Part shown: positions 9,079 to 18,500 of the stretch, piece after piece | Layout: each line of letters opens with the position of its first letter | Numbering within the stretch: position 1 is the first letter of the stretch | Assembly (NCBI GenBank): GCA_934658705.1 | Contig: CAKUHP010000007.1 | Coordinates: 1 to 57,715 of the forward strand | Direction of reading: 5' to 3' | DNA from: an uncultured Collinsella sp. | GTDB taxonomy: Bacteria > Actinomycetota > Coriobacteriia > Coriobacteriales > Coriobacteriaceae | Length of the DNA stretch: 57,715 nucleotides | Translations under genes and position numbers: made by a program | The notes under the pieces: model-generated | What the model was told of the DNA's origin: nothing | What the model saw: only the letters and a program-made list of their open reading frames with translations | The model's database searches: none

Positions 9079-10017
9079 CTAGTCGCGCAGCTCGCGGCCG
9101 GTGATCTCGAGGAACACGTCGTTGAGGGTCGGCGGCTCGGAGTAGATGCGGCCGAGCGCCACGTCATGCGAGCGCAGCGCGTCGAGGATGTCGGTCAGGT
9201 TATGCGGGCTCGCCTCGCACGAGAACGTGAGCTGGCCCGCCGTCGCCGCCAGGTCCAGGACATGCGGCAGGCTCGCAACGGCAGCGAGTGCCGCGCTCGG
9301 CACCTCACCGACCTCGATCACGATCTTCTCGCCCATCTGGATCATGCGCTTGAGCTCGTCGTTGGTGCCCTGCGCCAGCACGCGCCCGCCGTCCATGATC
9401 ATGATGCGGCTGCAGATCTGCTCGACCTCCTCCATGTAATGGCTGGTATACACCACCGTGGCGCCCTCGTCGCGCAGGCGGCAGATGCCCTCCAGGATGG
9501 CGTTGCGGCTTTGCGGGTCGACCGCCACCGTGGGTTCGTCAAAGAAGATGAGCTCGGGCTTGTGCGCGATACCGCAGGCGATGTTGAGGCGGCGCGCCAG
9601 GCCGCCCGAGAGCTTGCCGGGGCGGAACTTGGCAAAGTCGCCCAGGCCGACAAAGTCGATTGCCTCGTCCACCAGCGCGCGGCGGCGCTTGCGGTCGCCT
9701 ACGTAGAGGCTGCAGAAATAATCGATGTTCTCGCGCACGGTGAGCTCGTCAAACACCGCCACCTGCTGCGGCACCACGCCGATGCGGCGCTTGAGGTCGT
9801 AGCGGGCAGGCGACATGGGCTCGCCGAACAGCTCGATGGTGCCCTTGTCGTAGGTGAGCAGCTGCAGGATGCAGTTGATGGACGTGGTCTTGCCCGAGCC
9901 ATTGGGGCCGAGCAAGCCAAAAATCTCGCCGGGGGCGATGTTCAGGTTAAAGTGGTCGAGCGCGATAAGGTCGTCATAACGCTTGACGAGGTTTTCGACG
10001 TGGACGATGTCTGTCAT
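9079..10017 (-). CDS. ABC transporter ATP-binding protein, CcmA/DrrA type
   Basis: A 312-residue ATPase of the drug/peptide export (DrrA-like) group. Walker A is GPNGSGKTT, the Q-loop region is GVVPQQ, the signature is LSGGLARRLNIACGIA, Walker B is LIFFDEPTVAVDP and the switch His is in VVYTSHYMEEVE. The C-terminal 80 residues are the accessory domain typical of DrrA-like proteins. It is first in the three-gene export operon. The divergent histidine kinase starts at 10186, leaving a shared regulatory gap at 10018-10185, which suggests the two-component system controls this operon. Confidence 0.9.
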   Translation of the reverse strand: MTDIVHVENLVKRYDDLIALDHFNLNIAPGEIFGLLGPNGSGKTTSINCILQLLTYDKGTIELFGEPMSPARYDLKRRIGVVPQQVAVFDELTVRENIDYFCSLYVGDRKRRRALVDEAIDFVGLGDFAKFRPGKLSGGLARRLNIACGIAHKPELIFFDEPTVAVDPQSRNAILEGICRLRDEGATVVYTSHYMEEVEQICSRIMIMDGGRVLAQGTNDELKRMIQMGEKIVIEVGEVPSAALAAVASLPHVLDLAATAGQLTFSCEASPHNLTDILDALRSHDVALGRIYSEPPTLNDVFLEITGRELRD

Positions 10018-10173
10018 GAGGCGGCCCTTCTGTTGATTGCGGCCCGGTACGATTGCATCATCGCAGGTGCGGCGAGGGCGCGCCAGTGAGCTTTGTCACG
10101 AGTGCGGCAGGGGGCGGGCGGGAGGAATGTCACGGTTGCTCCCGGTGGCGCCTCCCCCGCGCGCGCCATCGCG

Positions 10174-10179
10174 TACAAT
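10174..10179 (+). promoter_or_regulatory. TACAAT -10 box, leaderless start for the histidine kinase
   Basis: TACAAT ends 6 bases before the ATG at 10186, and there is no ribosome-binding site. This fits transcription starting at or next to the A of the ATG, giving a leaderless mRNA. No convincing -35 box is visible. Confidence 0.5.
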
Positions 10180-10185
10180 ACCCGT

Positions 10186-11331
10186 ATGAACAGGCTTTTC
10201 GACAAATCGATCGTGCTGGCGTGCTGCATCGCGGCCGCTCTGGGCCTTGCTGTAGACGCTCGCTTAATCGCGGCGTTTTGTCTTGGCGTCGTAGTCGCCT
10301 CGCTTACGGAAATTGCGCAAGGCGAACGTGCCCACCGCGCCGGTGAGGCCGCAAGCTACGTTTACATTATGGCGGCCGTCTTTGCGCCGTCGTTTGTGCC
10401 GTTTACGCCCCTCGCCTTCTACGACATCGCGCGATACGTGCGCCGCGAGCGCGTCTGGGGCGAACTGGGCACCGGCGCCATCTTTGCCTGCGCGCTCGTC
10501 GCATATGCCCACGCCGGCGTGCTTCCCGCCCGCGCGCTGCTGTTGACCGCCATCCTTTCGGTTGCCGCCACCTTGCTATCGCTACGTACCGCCCAGCTGG
10601 AGCGCGAGCAGCAGCGCATGCGCCGCATCCGCGACGAACTGCAGGAACGAGCCCTCGCGCTCGAAGCGCGCAACCGCGACCTTGCCGATCGACAGGACTA
10701 CGAGGTCGAACTCGCGACGCTCGCCGAGCGTGCCCGCATCGCGCGCGAGATTCACGATAACGTCGGGCACCAGCTCACGCGCGCCTCACTGCAGGCCGAA
10801 GCCCTGCGCGTGGTCCACGCCGACGAGCCCGGCGTCGCCGCCGATTTCGCCGACGTCAAGCACACGGTTGACGAGGCGCTCCAGCTTGTGCGCACCAGCG
10901 TCCACGCGCTCAACGACAACGCCGTCGACCTTTCCGTGCAGCTCGAACGCATTGTTGAAGGCGCGCGCTCGGACGGCGGTCCGCAGATTGAGCTTGAAGT
11001 TATGGCTGAACATGCGCCCGCAAACGTCGCCAACTGCTTTGCGGCGGTCCTGCGCGAGGCGCTCTCCAACACCATGCGCCATGCTTGCGCCCAGACCGTC
11101 GCCGTACGGTGCATGGAGCATCCGTCGTTTTACCAGCTCATCGTTACCGACGACGGAACGGGAGCGGCCAAGACAAACAGCCAAGGCATCGCAGAAGGCA
11201 TGGGGCTCGGCTCCATGCGCGAGCGCGTCGAGGCGCTTGGCGGGACCTTTACCGCCGGGCCGCGCGCCGGCGCCCCCGGCTGGCGCGTGTTTGCCACCAT
11301 TCCCAAACAGCAAGGAGATGACACCCGATGA
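10186..11331 (+). CDS. Sensor histidine kinase, NarX/DesK-like (HisKA_3)
   Basis: A 381-residue kinase. The first 130 residues hold about four membrane segments with almost no extracytoplasmic loop, suggesting an intramembrane sensor. A coiled-coil linker follows (QLEREQQRMRRIRDELQERA). The HisKA_3 phospho-acceptor is in ARIAREIHDNVGHQL (His190). The ATPase domain shows the N-box REALSNTMRHA and the G-boxes DDGTGAA and GMGLGSMRERV. The ATG at 10186 matches the leaderless promoter; a longer reading from 10093 lacks support. The stop codon overlaps the response-regulator start (ATGA). It probably senses envelope stress or the substrate of the divergent ABC-2 exporter. Confidence 0.9.
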   Translation: MNRLFDKSIVLACCIAAALGLAVDARLIAAFCLGVVVASLTEIAQGERAHRAGEAASYVYIMAAVFAPSFVPFTPLAFYDIARYVRRERVWGELGTGAIFACALVAYAHAGVLPARALLLTAILSVAATLLSLRTAQLEREQQRMRRIRDELQERALALEARNRDLADRQDYEVELATLAERARIAREIHDNVGHQLTRASLQAEALRVVHADEPGVAADFADVKHTVDEALQLVRTSVHALNDNAVDLSVQLERIVEGARSDGGPQIELEVMAEHAPANVANCFAAVLREALSNTMRHACAQTVAVRCMEHPSFYQLIVTDDGTGAAKTNSQGIAEGMGLGSMRERVEALGGTFTAGPRAGAPGWRVFATIPKQQGDDTR

Positions 11332-11957
11332 GGCTCATAGTTGTCGACGACGACCGCCTGGTGGTCGATTCACTCAAGATTATCCTGGGCGCCCAGCCGC
11401 AGATCGAGGTGGTGGGCACCGGCGCCGACGGTAATGACGCGGTCGCACTCTATGCCGAGCACGCACCCGATATCGCACTGCTCGACATTCAGATGCCGGG
11501 GCGTGATGGCCTTTCGGCGGCGCGCGAGATCCTCGAGCGCGACCCCGCGGCACGCGTGGTGTTCCTGACCACGTTTTCGGATGACGAGTACATTGTGTCG
11601 GCGCTCAAGCTGGGCGCCCGCGGCTACCTGATCAAGACCGATGTCGCCGCCATTCCGCCAGCGCTGGCGCAGGTCATGGATGGCAAACGCGTGCTTGAGG
11701 GCAAGGCAATTGAGGACGTCGATTTTGATGGGACGGACGTCGAGGCCGGCACGCCCCGCCGGCCCGCAGCCTTTGCCGGCCTGACCGACCGCGAGTTCGA
11801 GGTCGCCGAGCTCATTGCCCGCGGACTCGATAACAAGGAAATTGCCGCCACGGCCTATATGGGCGAAGGCACCGTGCGAAACCACATCAGCTCAATCCTG
11901 GCAAAAATGGGCCTGCGCAACCGCACCCAGATCGCCATCGCCTACCTGCGAGGGTAA
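11328..11957 (+). CDS. Response regulator, NarL/LuxR family
   Basis: A 209-residue regulator with an N-terminal receiver domain: the acidic pair is in VVDDDRL, the phospho-acceptor Asp53 is in ALLDIQMPGRDGLS, the conserved Thr is in FLTTFSDDEY and the Lys is in LIKTD. The C-terminal LuxR helix-turn-helix (about 148-205) reads LTDREFEVAELIARGLDNKE. The gene overlaps the kinase by 4 bases, so the two are co-translated. The likely target is the divergent ABC-2 export operon. No strong terminator of its own follows; the palindromic elements from 12019 onwards contain one. Confidence 0.92.
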   Translation: MRLIVVDDDRLVVDSLKIILGAQPQIEVVGTGADGNDAVALYAEHAPDIALLDIQMPGRDGLSAAREILERDPAARVVFLTTFSDDEYIVSALKLGARGYLIKTDVAAIPPALAQVMDGKRVLEGKAIEDVDFDGTDVEAGTPRRPAAFAGLTDREFEVAELIARGLDNKEIAATAYMGEGTVRNHISSILAKMGLRNRTQIAIAYLRG

Positions 11958-12018
11958 TCAACCAGCGGCCGACCACCCCGTCAAAGCTAAATAGCTGTTA
12001 CCGATTTGATGCCATTTT

Positions 12019-12170
12019 AAAACTATGCCGGTTTACGGGGCTAAACTCAGGAACCCCGTCCATCCTCGCGTTTTCTGCAAAATAGCAGCCCGTCTACCTG
12101 CGGTTTTGTTTTCACGAATAACGGCATGGTTGGAGGTTCGGGATCCAGCCCCGTAATCCGGCATAGTTTT
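12019..12170. repeat. 152-bp palindromic element (family E), copy 1
   Basis: The 24-bp arms at 12019-12042 and 12147-12170 (AAAACTATGCCGG...) are inverted with one mismatch. The interior contains GTCTACCTGCGGTTTT, shared with the other copies at 19746-19897 and 34859-35010. All three copies are exactly 152 bp long. The stretch 11958-12565 holds this element, the 31-bp hairpin, a 162-bp element and a terminator, and no gene. Confidence 0.9.
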
Positions 12171-12220
12171 GTTCGGGCAGCTCCATACAGGCGCCCTCGC
12201 AAGCCCCGCAGAGCCAAAAA

Positions 12221-12251
12221 TGATCCGTTTTCCTCCGTCCCCGGGGGATCA
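12221..12251. repeat. 31-bp TGATCC...GGATCA hairpin (family G)
   Basis: TGATCC and GGGATCA pair around TTTTCCTCCGTCCCC. Other copies lie at 19448-19478, 19687-19717, 34539-34569 and 34779-34809. It stands 12 bases outside the adjacent 162-bp element, the same spacing as at the other two loci. Confidence 0.85.
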
Positions 12252-12263
12252 GCCGGCGGCACC

Positions 12264-12425
12264 CGCCACGAAACCGGCCCATCTGCTACGTTTGACTCGA
12301 CACCCCCAACCGTACTCTCGTTTTGAACAAAACCGCAGGCGTTCTACCTGCGGTTTTGTTTTCGCGCTTTTCGACATGGTTGGGGGTAAGCGGTTAAACG
12401 TAGTAGATTGGCCGGTTTCGTGGCG
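12264..12425. repeat. 162-bp palindromic element with terminator core (family F), copy 1
   Basis: The arms start CGCCACGAAACCGGCC and end in its complement, and pairing continues through CTACGTTTGA and the CCCCCAACC block. The centre (12331-12354) is ACCGCAGG-CGTTCT-ACCTGCGGT flanked by an A-run and a T-run, which is a bidirectional intrinsic terminator. Copies at 19491-19652 and 34605-34766 have exactly the same length. Confidence 0.9.
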
Positions 12426-12444
12426 AGCCCTCCTCCCCTACGCA

Positions 12445-12486
12445 CAAAAGTGCCGCCACGGAGAAGGGAGACGCCTCCGTGGCGGC
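12445..12486 (-). terminator. Intrinsic terminator of the giant adhesin gene
   Basis: GCCGCCACGGAG and CTCCGTGGCGGC form a perfect 12-bp stem, followed on the minus strand by ACTTTTG. It lies about 80 bases past the adhesin stop codon. A G-rich run (GGGGGTGGGGTGGGGG) lies beside it. Confidence 0.75.
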
Positions 12487-12565
12487 TGGGGGTGGGGTGG
12501 GGGCTATGTTTTTGGCTCCCCGCCAGCGGCTCGGGGCCCTTGGCCCCGGGCCGCTGTCAGTTTGC

Positions 12566-15500
12566 CTAGCGCTTACGGATGCCCCAGATCAGGGCACCGA
12601 CGCCGGACATGGCGACGACAAACGCCATGAGGAGCGCGGCTGCCTGCTGGTCACCCGTGGTGGGCAGGAAGCCCTTGACCGTCTTGACGATGTTCGTCAC
12701 GGTCTTGGGCGTACCGGGATCGGGCGTCGGCACGGGCGTTTCGGGCTTCTTGTACGTGTTGTTGAACACGATACCCTCGACGCTCTTGTCGCCCTTGGCG
12801 TAGGCGACGCTCGCCTTGAGGTTACCCTCACCGTCATCGACCACGTTGACGGTCGCGGTAAAGACGGACTTGTCGTAGGTCATACCGGTCTCGTCGCCCT
12901 TGACCTCGCTGATGGTGTAGACGTACGTTCCGGGCTCGTCGTACTCGAACTTGTCGAAGTTGATCTTGCCGTCGGCATCGTTGGTGACGGTGGACTCGAC
13001 GTCCTCGCCAACGAGCTTAAAGCTAAACTCGTCCTTCTTGAGCTCGCGGCCCTCGAGCACCTTGATGGCGCCGATGGAAACCTGCGTGGGCATGGCGTGA
13101 TACTTGTTGGTAAACCCAGCCGACTCGGTGGTTCCCTCGAGCTTGTGCGTCGCGGTCAGCGTGCCGTCGCCGTTGTCGGTGACGGTGGTCACGACGGTGT
13201 AGGTCGCGCCGTCATAGGTGACGCCTTTGTACAGGCCGAGCGCGTTGGGGCAAGCCTCGTGCAGCGTGTACGTGTGCGTGCCGGGCGCCTCGTAGCGGAT
13301 CGGGCTCAGCGTAACGGTGCCGTTGGCGTCGTTGGTGCCACTAGCGACAGTCACGCCGTCCTCGAGCAGCTCAAACGTGAACTCGCCAGCTGTAAGGTCG
13401 CGTCCGGTCAGACGCTTAACCGTCTTGACCTGATCGGTCACCACGGAATCGGTGGGCGTCACGCCGTAGGTGTTGGTGAACGTAAAGGCCGCACCGTCGG
13501 CGCCTTCGCGCTTGACCCTCAGATGTCCGGCACCGTCGTCAGTCACGGTGTAGGAAACCTTGCGCGCGGCGTTGGCGTCGTTGGTCACGCCAGGGGCGCT
13601 ACCGGACTCGGTCACCGTGTAGGTAAAGGTGTGCGAGCGCGGAGCGGTGGGGGCTGCGGGCTTGGACTCGTCGTTGGCGTCGGACTCGTCGCCATCGACC
13701 TCGGCGCCGGTCTCATCGGCGCCGTTCTCATCGGCGTCAACTTCGGCCTCATCGGCGTTGGCCTCGGCGTCGCTCGATGCGTCGCCAGAAACATCGGTCT
13801 TCACGCCCAGGACGCGGTTGAGGTCCTCGAGCGTAAAGTGGATCTTGCCAAAGTCCACGTTGCCGGCCGCGTCGTTGGTTGCGGTCGCGCGCTCGGGCAT
13901 CGGAGCGCCCGCCTCGTCGGCGGTCACGGTAAAGGTGAACTTGCCCGCGATGTCGGCCGGGGTCAGGCCCTCGGCGGCCTGAAGCTTCTTGGTGCCGGTG
14001 AGTGCGTCATCCACGGCCTCGGCGCCGTAGACGTTCTTGAACTCGGGCTCGGCGTCACCGTAGTCGACCGTTGCCGTCAGGGTACCGTCACCGTTATCGA
14101 CAACGATAACCTTAAAGTCAAAGCTCGATGTTTCGGCCGTGATGCCCTTGTCGGCCAGCGAGTTCGTGTACTCAAAGGCCGTGTAGTTGATGGTCCACGC
14201 AAGCTTGGCATCCGTGTCGGTGCGGATGGCGCGGCCGGCGTTTACCAGATCGGCGAGCATCTCGGTCGTGTAATGCAGCGTTCCGAAGCTCACCTGACCG
14301 CCAAGGTTGGTAGCCGGAGTGCCCTGGATTGCTTCCGTCTCGCCCGCATAAGCGATGCCAAAGTAGAACTCGCCGTCGGCCATCAGGCGACCGGTCAGCT
14401 TCTTGGCGGCAACGACCTGGACGGGCTTGTTGGTCGTAGCGCTATAGCTGTTTTTGAACGGGACCAAGGCGCTCTCGACCTTGTTCTCGCCGCTCTTGTG
14501 GACCATCGCATGCGTGCCCTCGGGACCGCCAGAAACGGTCGTGGTGGCAGTAAGCGTACCGGCGCCGTCATCGGCAATTTCGATCGTCACGGTGCGCTCG
14601 GCGTCGTCGTAGGTGTAGCCGGGCTGGTGGTCATTCTTCTCGACCACGGTATACTTAAAGGTCTTACCGGCGTCTGCCTGCGTAAATTTGACCTCATGGC
14701 CCGCCAGAATGTCGATCAGGCCGACCGTTGCCTCTGCCGTCGCAGGGGACTTGTACACATTGGCACCCTCGTGCAGACCAAGCGCGTGAGCCGAGGCCTC
14801 GTCGGCGGGCGTCACGGTAAAGGTGAACTGGCCCTCGGTCATGGGACGTCCGTAGAGGCTCTTGCTGAGCTTGAGGCCGCCGGCCGCGGCGTAATCGAGC
14901 TCAGAGCGGTACGTGTTGGTAAAGCGTCCGCTTTCCTTCTTGGTGACGTTGGCGGTCAGGACGCCCTTGCCATTGTCGGTCACGGTCACTTCGGCGGTCG
15001 CGACATGCTCGTCATACTTCATGCCGGCCGCACTGCCCTTGTTCTCGCGAATCTCGTACTTGTAGGTTCCGGCAGCCGTGTAGCGGATCTCGCCGAACTT
15101 GATAGCGGCGATCCCGTCCTTCGCGTCCTTCTTGCTCACGGTCACGGTTGCGGGGTTGGGCAGCGGAGCGTCGGTGCCCTCGGCGGGACTGATGGTAAAG
15201 CTAAACTCGTCGGAGTCCTTCCAGTCGCGACCGTTGATCGCCTTGCTCAGACCAAAGTCGAGGTTTGCATCGATCGGGTCCACGCTGTAGGTGTTCTCGA
15301 AGGTCGCGGGCTTGTCGCCCTTCAGGACATGCTCGGCCTTGAGCGTGCCGTCGCCCTTGTCGGTAATAGTGGTCTCGATGGTATAGGTCGTGTCGTCGTA
15401 CGTGACGCCGCCGGCGCCACCCTTGACCTCGCGCAGCGTGTAGATGTGCTTGCCGGGCTTGTCGTACTTCACGGCACCCATCGAGATGTTGCCCTTGGCG

Positions 15501-18500
15501 TCGTTGGTGCCGGTGGCGACGACCTTGGCGTCCTTGCCCTCGCCCTCAACGAGCTCGAAGGAGAACTCGCCGTCCTTGAGGGCGCGGCCGGTCAGGGCCT
15601 TGGTCGCGGTGATCTTATCGGTGACGCTGAACTCGTCCGGATTCGGCTTGTAGGTGTTGCTGAACTTCGCCTCGTCGGCGCCCTTCAGGACATGCTTCGC
15701 CTCGAGCGTGCCGTCACCCTTGTCGGTGATGGTGGTCACGATGGTGTACTCAGCAGTGCTGTAGGTGATGCCGTTGTTGGCGTCGCCCGGGACCTCGCGC
15801 AGCGTGTAGGTGTGCTCGCCGGCCTTGTCGTACTTCACGGCGCTCATCTTGATTTTACCGTCGGCATCGTTCTTGCCGGTGGCGACGGTCTTGGCGTCCT
15901 TGCCCTCGCCCTCGACGAGCTCGAAGGAGAACTCGCCTTTCTCGAGCGCACGCCCGGTCAGGACCTTGGTCGCGGTGATCTGGTCGGTGACGCTGAACTC
16001 GCCAGGATTCGGCTTGTAGGTGTTGCTGAACTTCGCCTCGTCGGCGCCCTTCAGGACATGCTTCGCCTCGAGCGTGCCGTCACCCTTGTCGGTGATGGTG
16101 GTCACGATGGTGTACTCAGCAGTGCTGTAGGTGATGCCGTTGTTGGCGTCGCCCGGGACCTCGCGCAGCGTGTAGGTGTGCTCGCCGGCCTTGTCGTACT
16201 TCACGGCGCTCATCTTGATTTTACCGTCGGCATCGTTCTTGCCGGTGGCGACGGTCTTGGCGTCCTTGCCCTCGCCCTCGACGAGCTCGAAGGAGAACTC
16301 GCCTTTCTCGAGCGCACGCCCGGTCAGGACCTTGGTCGCGGTGATCTGGTCGGTGACGCTGGAGCTCTTGGGGGTCACGCTGTAGGCGTTCACAAACTCG
16401 TTGCCGGCGTCGCCGTAGACAGCCGTCGCCGTCAGGGTGCCATCGCCGTTGTCGACAACGGTCACATACGCGTCAATTGCCGACACGGTAGCGCTCACGC
16501 CCGCGGGCAGCTCGCCGGTCTGCTCGGCAGCGACGTAATGAATGGTCCACGTGGGTTTGTCTGAGCTAGCATCAAACGATGCCTTATCTTCTTTGACCAG
16601 CTTGGCGAGCAACTTGGTCGTGTACGTCAGCGGACCGAACTCAACCTTGCCACCCTTGTTGGTGGTCTCTAGCAGAGCCTCGTCGTGCCCCGCGTAGCTC
16701 AACGCAAACTTGAATTCGTCATCGGCCATCGGGCGCCCTGTGAGCGTCTTGGTAGCCTCAAGAGTCAGCGGGGTTTCCGTCTTGGCGCTATAGGTATTGG
16801 TGAACACCTTGTCCTCGGGCTTTGTGACCTTGGCCGTCAGCTTTCCAGCAGTATCGACGGTTACCTTCACGGTAATCTTCGCGACGTTCTCGCTGTAGGT
16901 GATGCCGCCCAGTTCGCCTGCGACCTCGCGGACCTCATAGGTGTACTCGCCCGGCTTGTTGTAGGTGATCTTACCGAAATCGATGGTCGTATTGCCCTCG
17001 CGCACGGTCGCGTCAGTGCGCGCAGGCATCGGAGCGTCGTTCTCGGACGTCGCGGAGAGCTCGAACTTAAACTCATCGGTATCCGTCCAGTTGCGGCCCT
17101 CGAGCACCTTGGTCAAGCCAAAGTCGGCCTTGGTATCCACCGTTGCCGGCGTCAACTTATAGCTAATCTTGCCGTTGTTGCCCAGGTGAACGTCAACCTC
17201 CGTGGCGTTGTTGTTCCACTTGGGGTTGAGCACGTCGGCCGCGGTGTGGGTGGGGTTGTCACCGCCCACGCGCTCCTTGGTGGTATGCAATTCGTCAATA
17301 AAGGCAAGGCGTGCGGTTCCCTTCTTAAATGACAGGTTTCCGTTCGCGTCGTGCACGAAGGCGTCCTTAGAGCTCGCGGCGTCTTTGCCTTCAAACTTGA
17401 TAACGGCGGTACGGGATTCGGCCTTACCGCCTGCGCCCTTTGCCTCAAATTCGTCCTTGTAATAATAGGTGCCGTCGGCAGCCAACGAGCCCGTCGCAGA
17501 CTTCGTGCATTCCTCGTCCGTATAAATGGGGGTATTCTTCTGGAAGTAGTAGTAGCGGTTGGTGTCGGCTGGCTCAAAGTTCGCGATCGTATCACCCAGC
17601 TCGCTATCGCTCCACTTGTTCGCGTAGAAGCTAACGGTCCTTGAGTCGTTCTCCGTGGTGGTCGTATTGCTCTTGATGTAGTCCTCGAGCCCCGGTACGT
17701 TCTTGGGCGTAAACAGGTTATTGAGCGCGTCTTTCTTGACGCTCGAGGTGTAGTTCACCTGGATGGGCTCAGTCTCGTCGACCGTAAGCACGCCATCGGT
17801 GATCTTAAAGTGGCGCAGCGGAATCAGCGACGCAGGAATCTTAACCGTTACGATATCGCCGGTCCGGGGCTCGTCCTTTTTGGCATGCTGAACGGTGATG
17901 ACCAGGTGCGCGGCATCGTCAGCAAATGCGTAGGTGTCGACGTTGTCCTCAGTCTTTGTCGGCTTGTCAAGCGTCGTGCCGTTGTATATAAAGCTGTCGA
18001 CCTGCATAAAGTCGCCCAGCCTATCGGTAAACGTAATGTAGCCGGACTCATGCTCGCCATAGCCGTCATGAACTTCTGTCGGGTAACCGGCCTTGATAAT
18101 GCTTCCCGAGATCTCTTCGAAGATCTTCTCGAGCTCAGCGGCGCTAGTTGCCGACTTGTAGTAACCGGAGTTTTCCGCACGCGCACCATAGTCGATGACC
18201 CACTTTTTACGGAAGTACTCATCATAAGTAATGCTTGACGAGGCGCTCGGATAGTTGCTCGACACGGCATGCATGAACTTGTTCTCGTTGCTTGTGTCCT
18301 CAGCCGTGGGGACGGCACTGGGGTCTGCGCCGTCAAAGATGCCGATTGTGTAAATGTCGGCGCCATTGGCCTTGAGGCTCTTTGCACTGTTGATGGCGCT
18401 ATTGGCAACACTTGCCTCGAATCCATTAGAACTCGTAGGTGAGCCATCCGTGAAGAAGACAACGACCTTCTTGGCATCGGCGCGACCAGACGGAGACGAA

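Noticed and set aside
12486..12506. A G-quadruplex regulator
   Set aside because: GGGGGTGGGGTGGGGG has only three long G-runs plus shorter ones. Without a fourth run at good spacing the case is weak, and it lies downstream of the terminator.
12479..16564. A 1361-codon open frame on the plus strand
   Set aside because: It is the complement of the giant adhesin gene, whose repeats keep the opposite frame open. It has no ribosome-binding site and a composition unlike a real protein.
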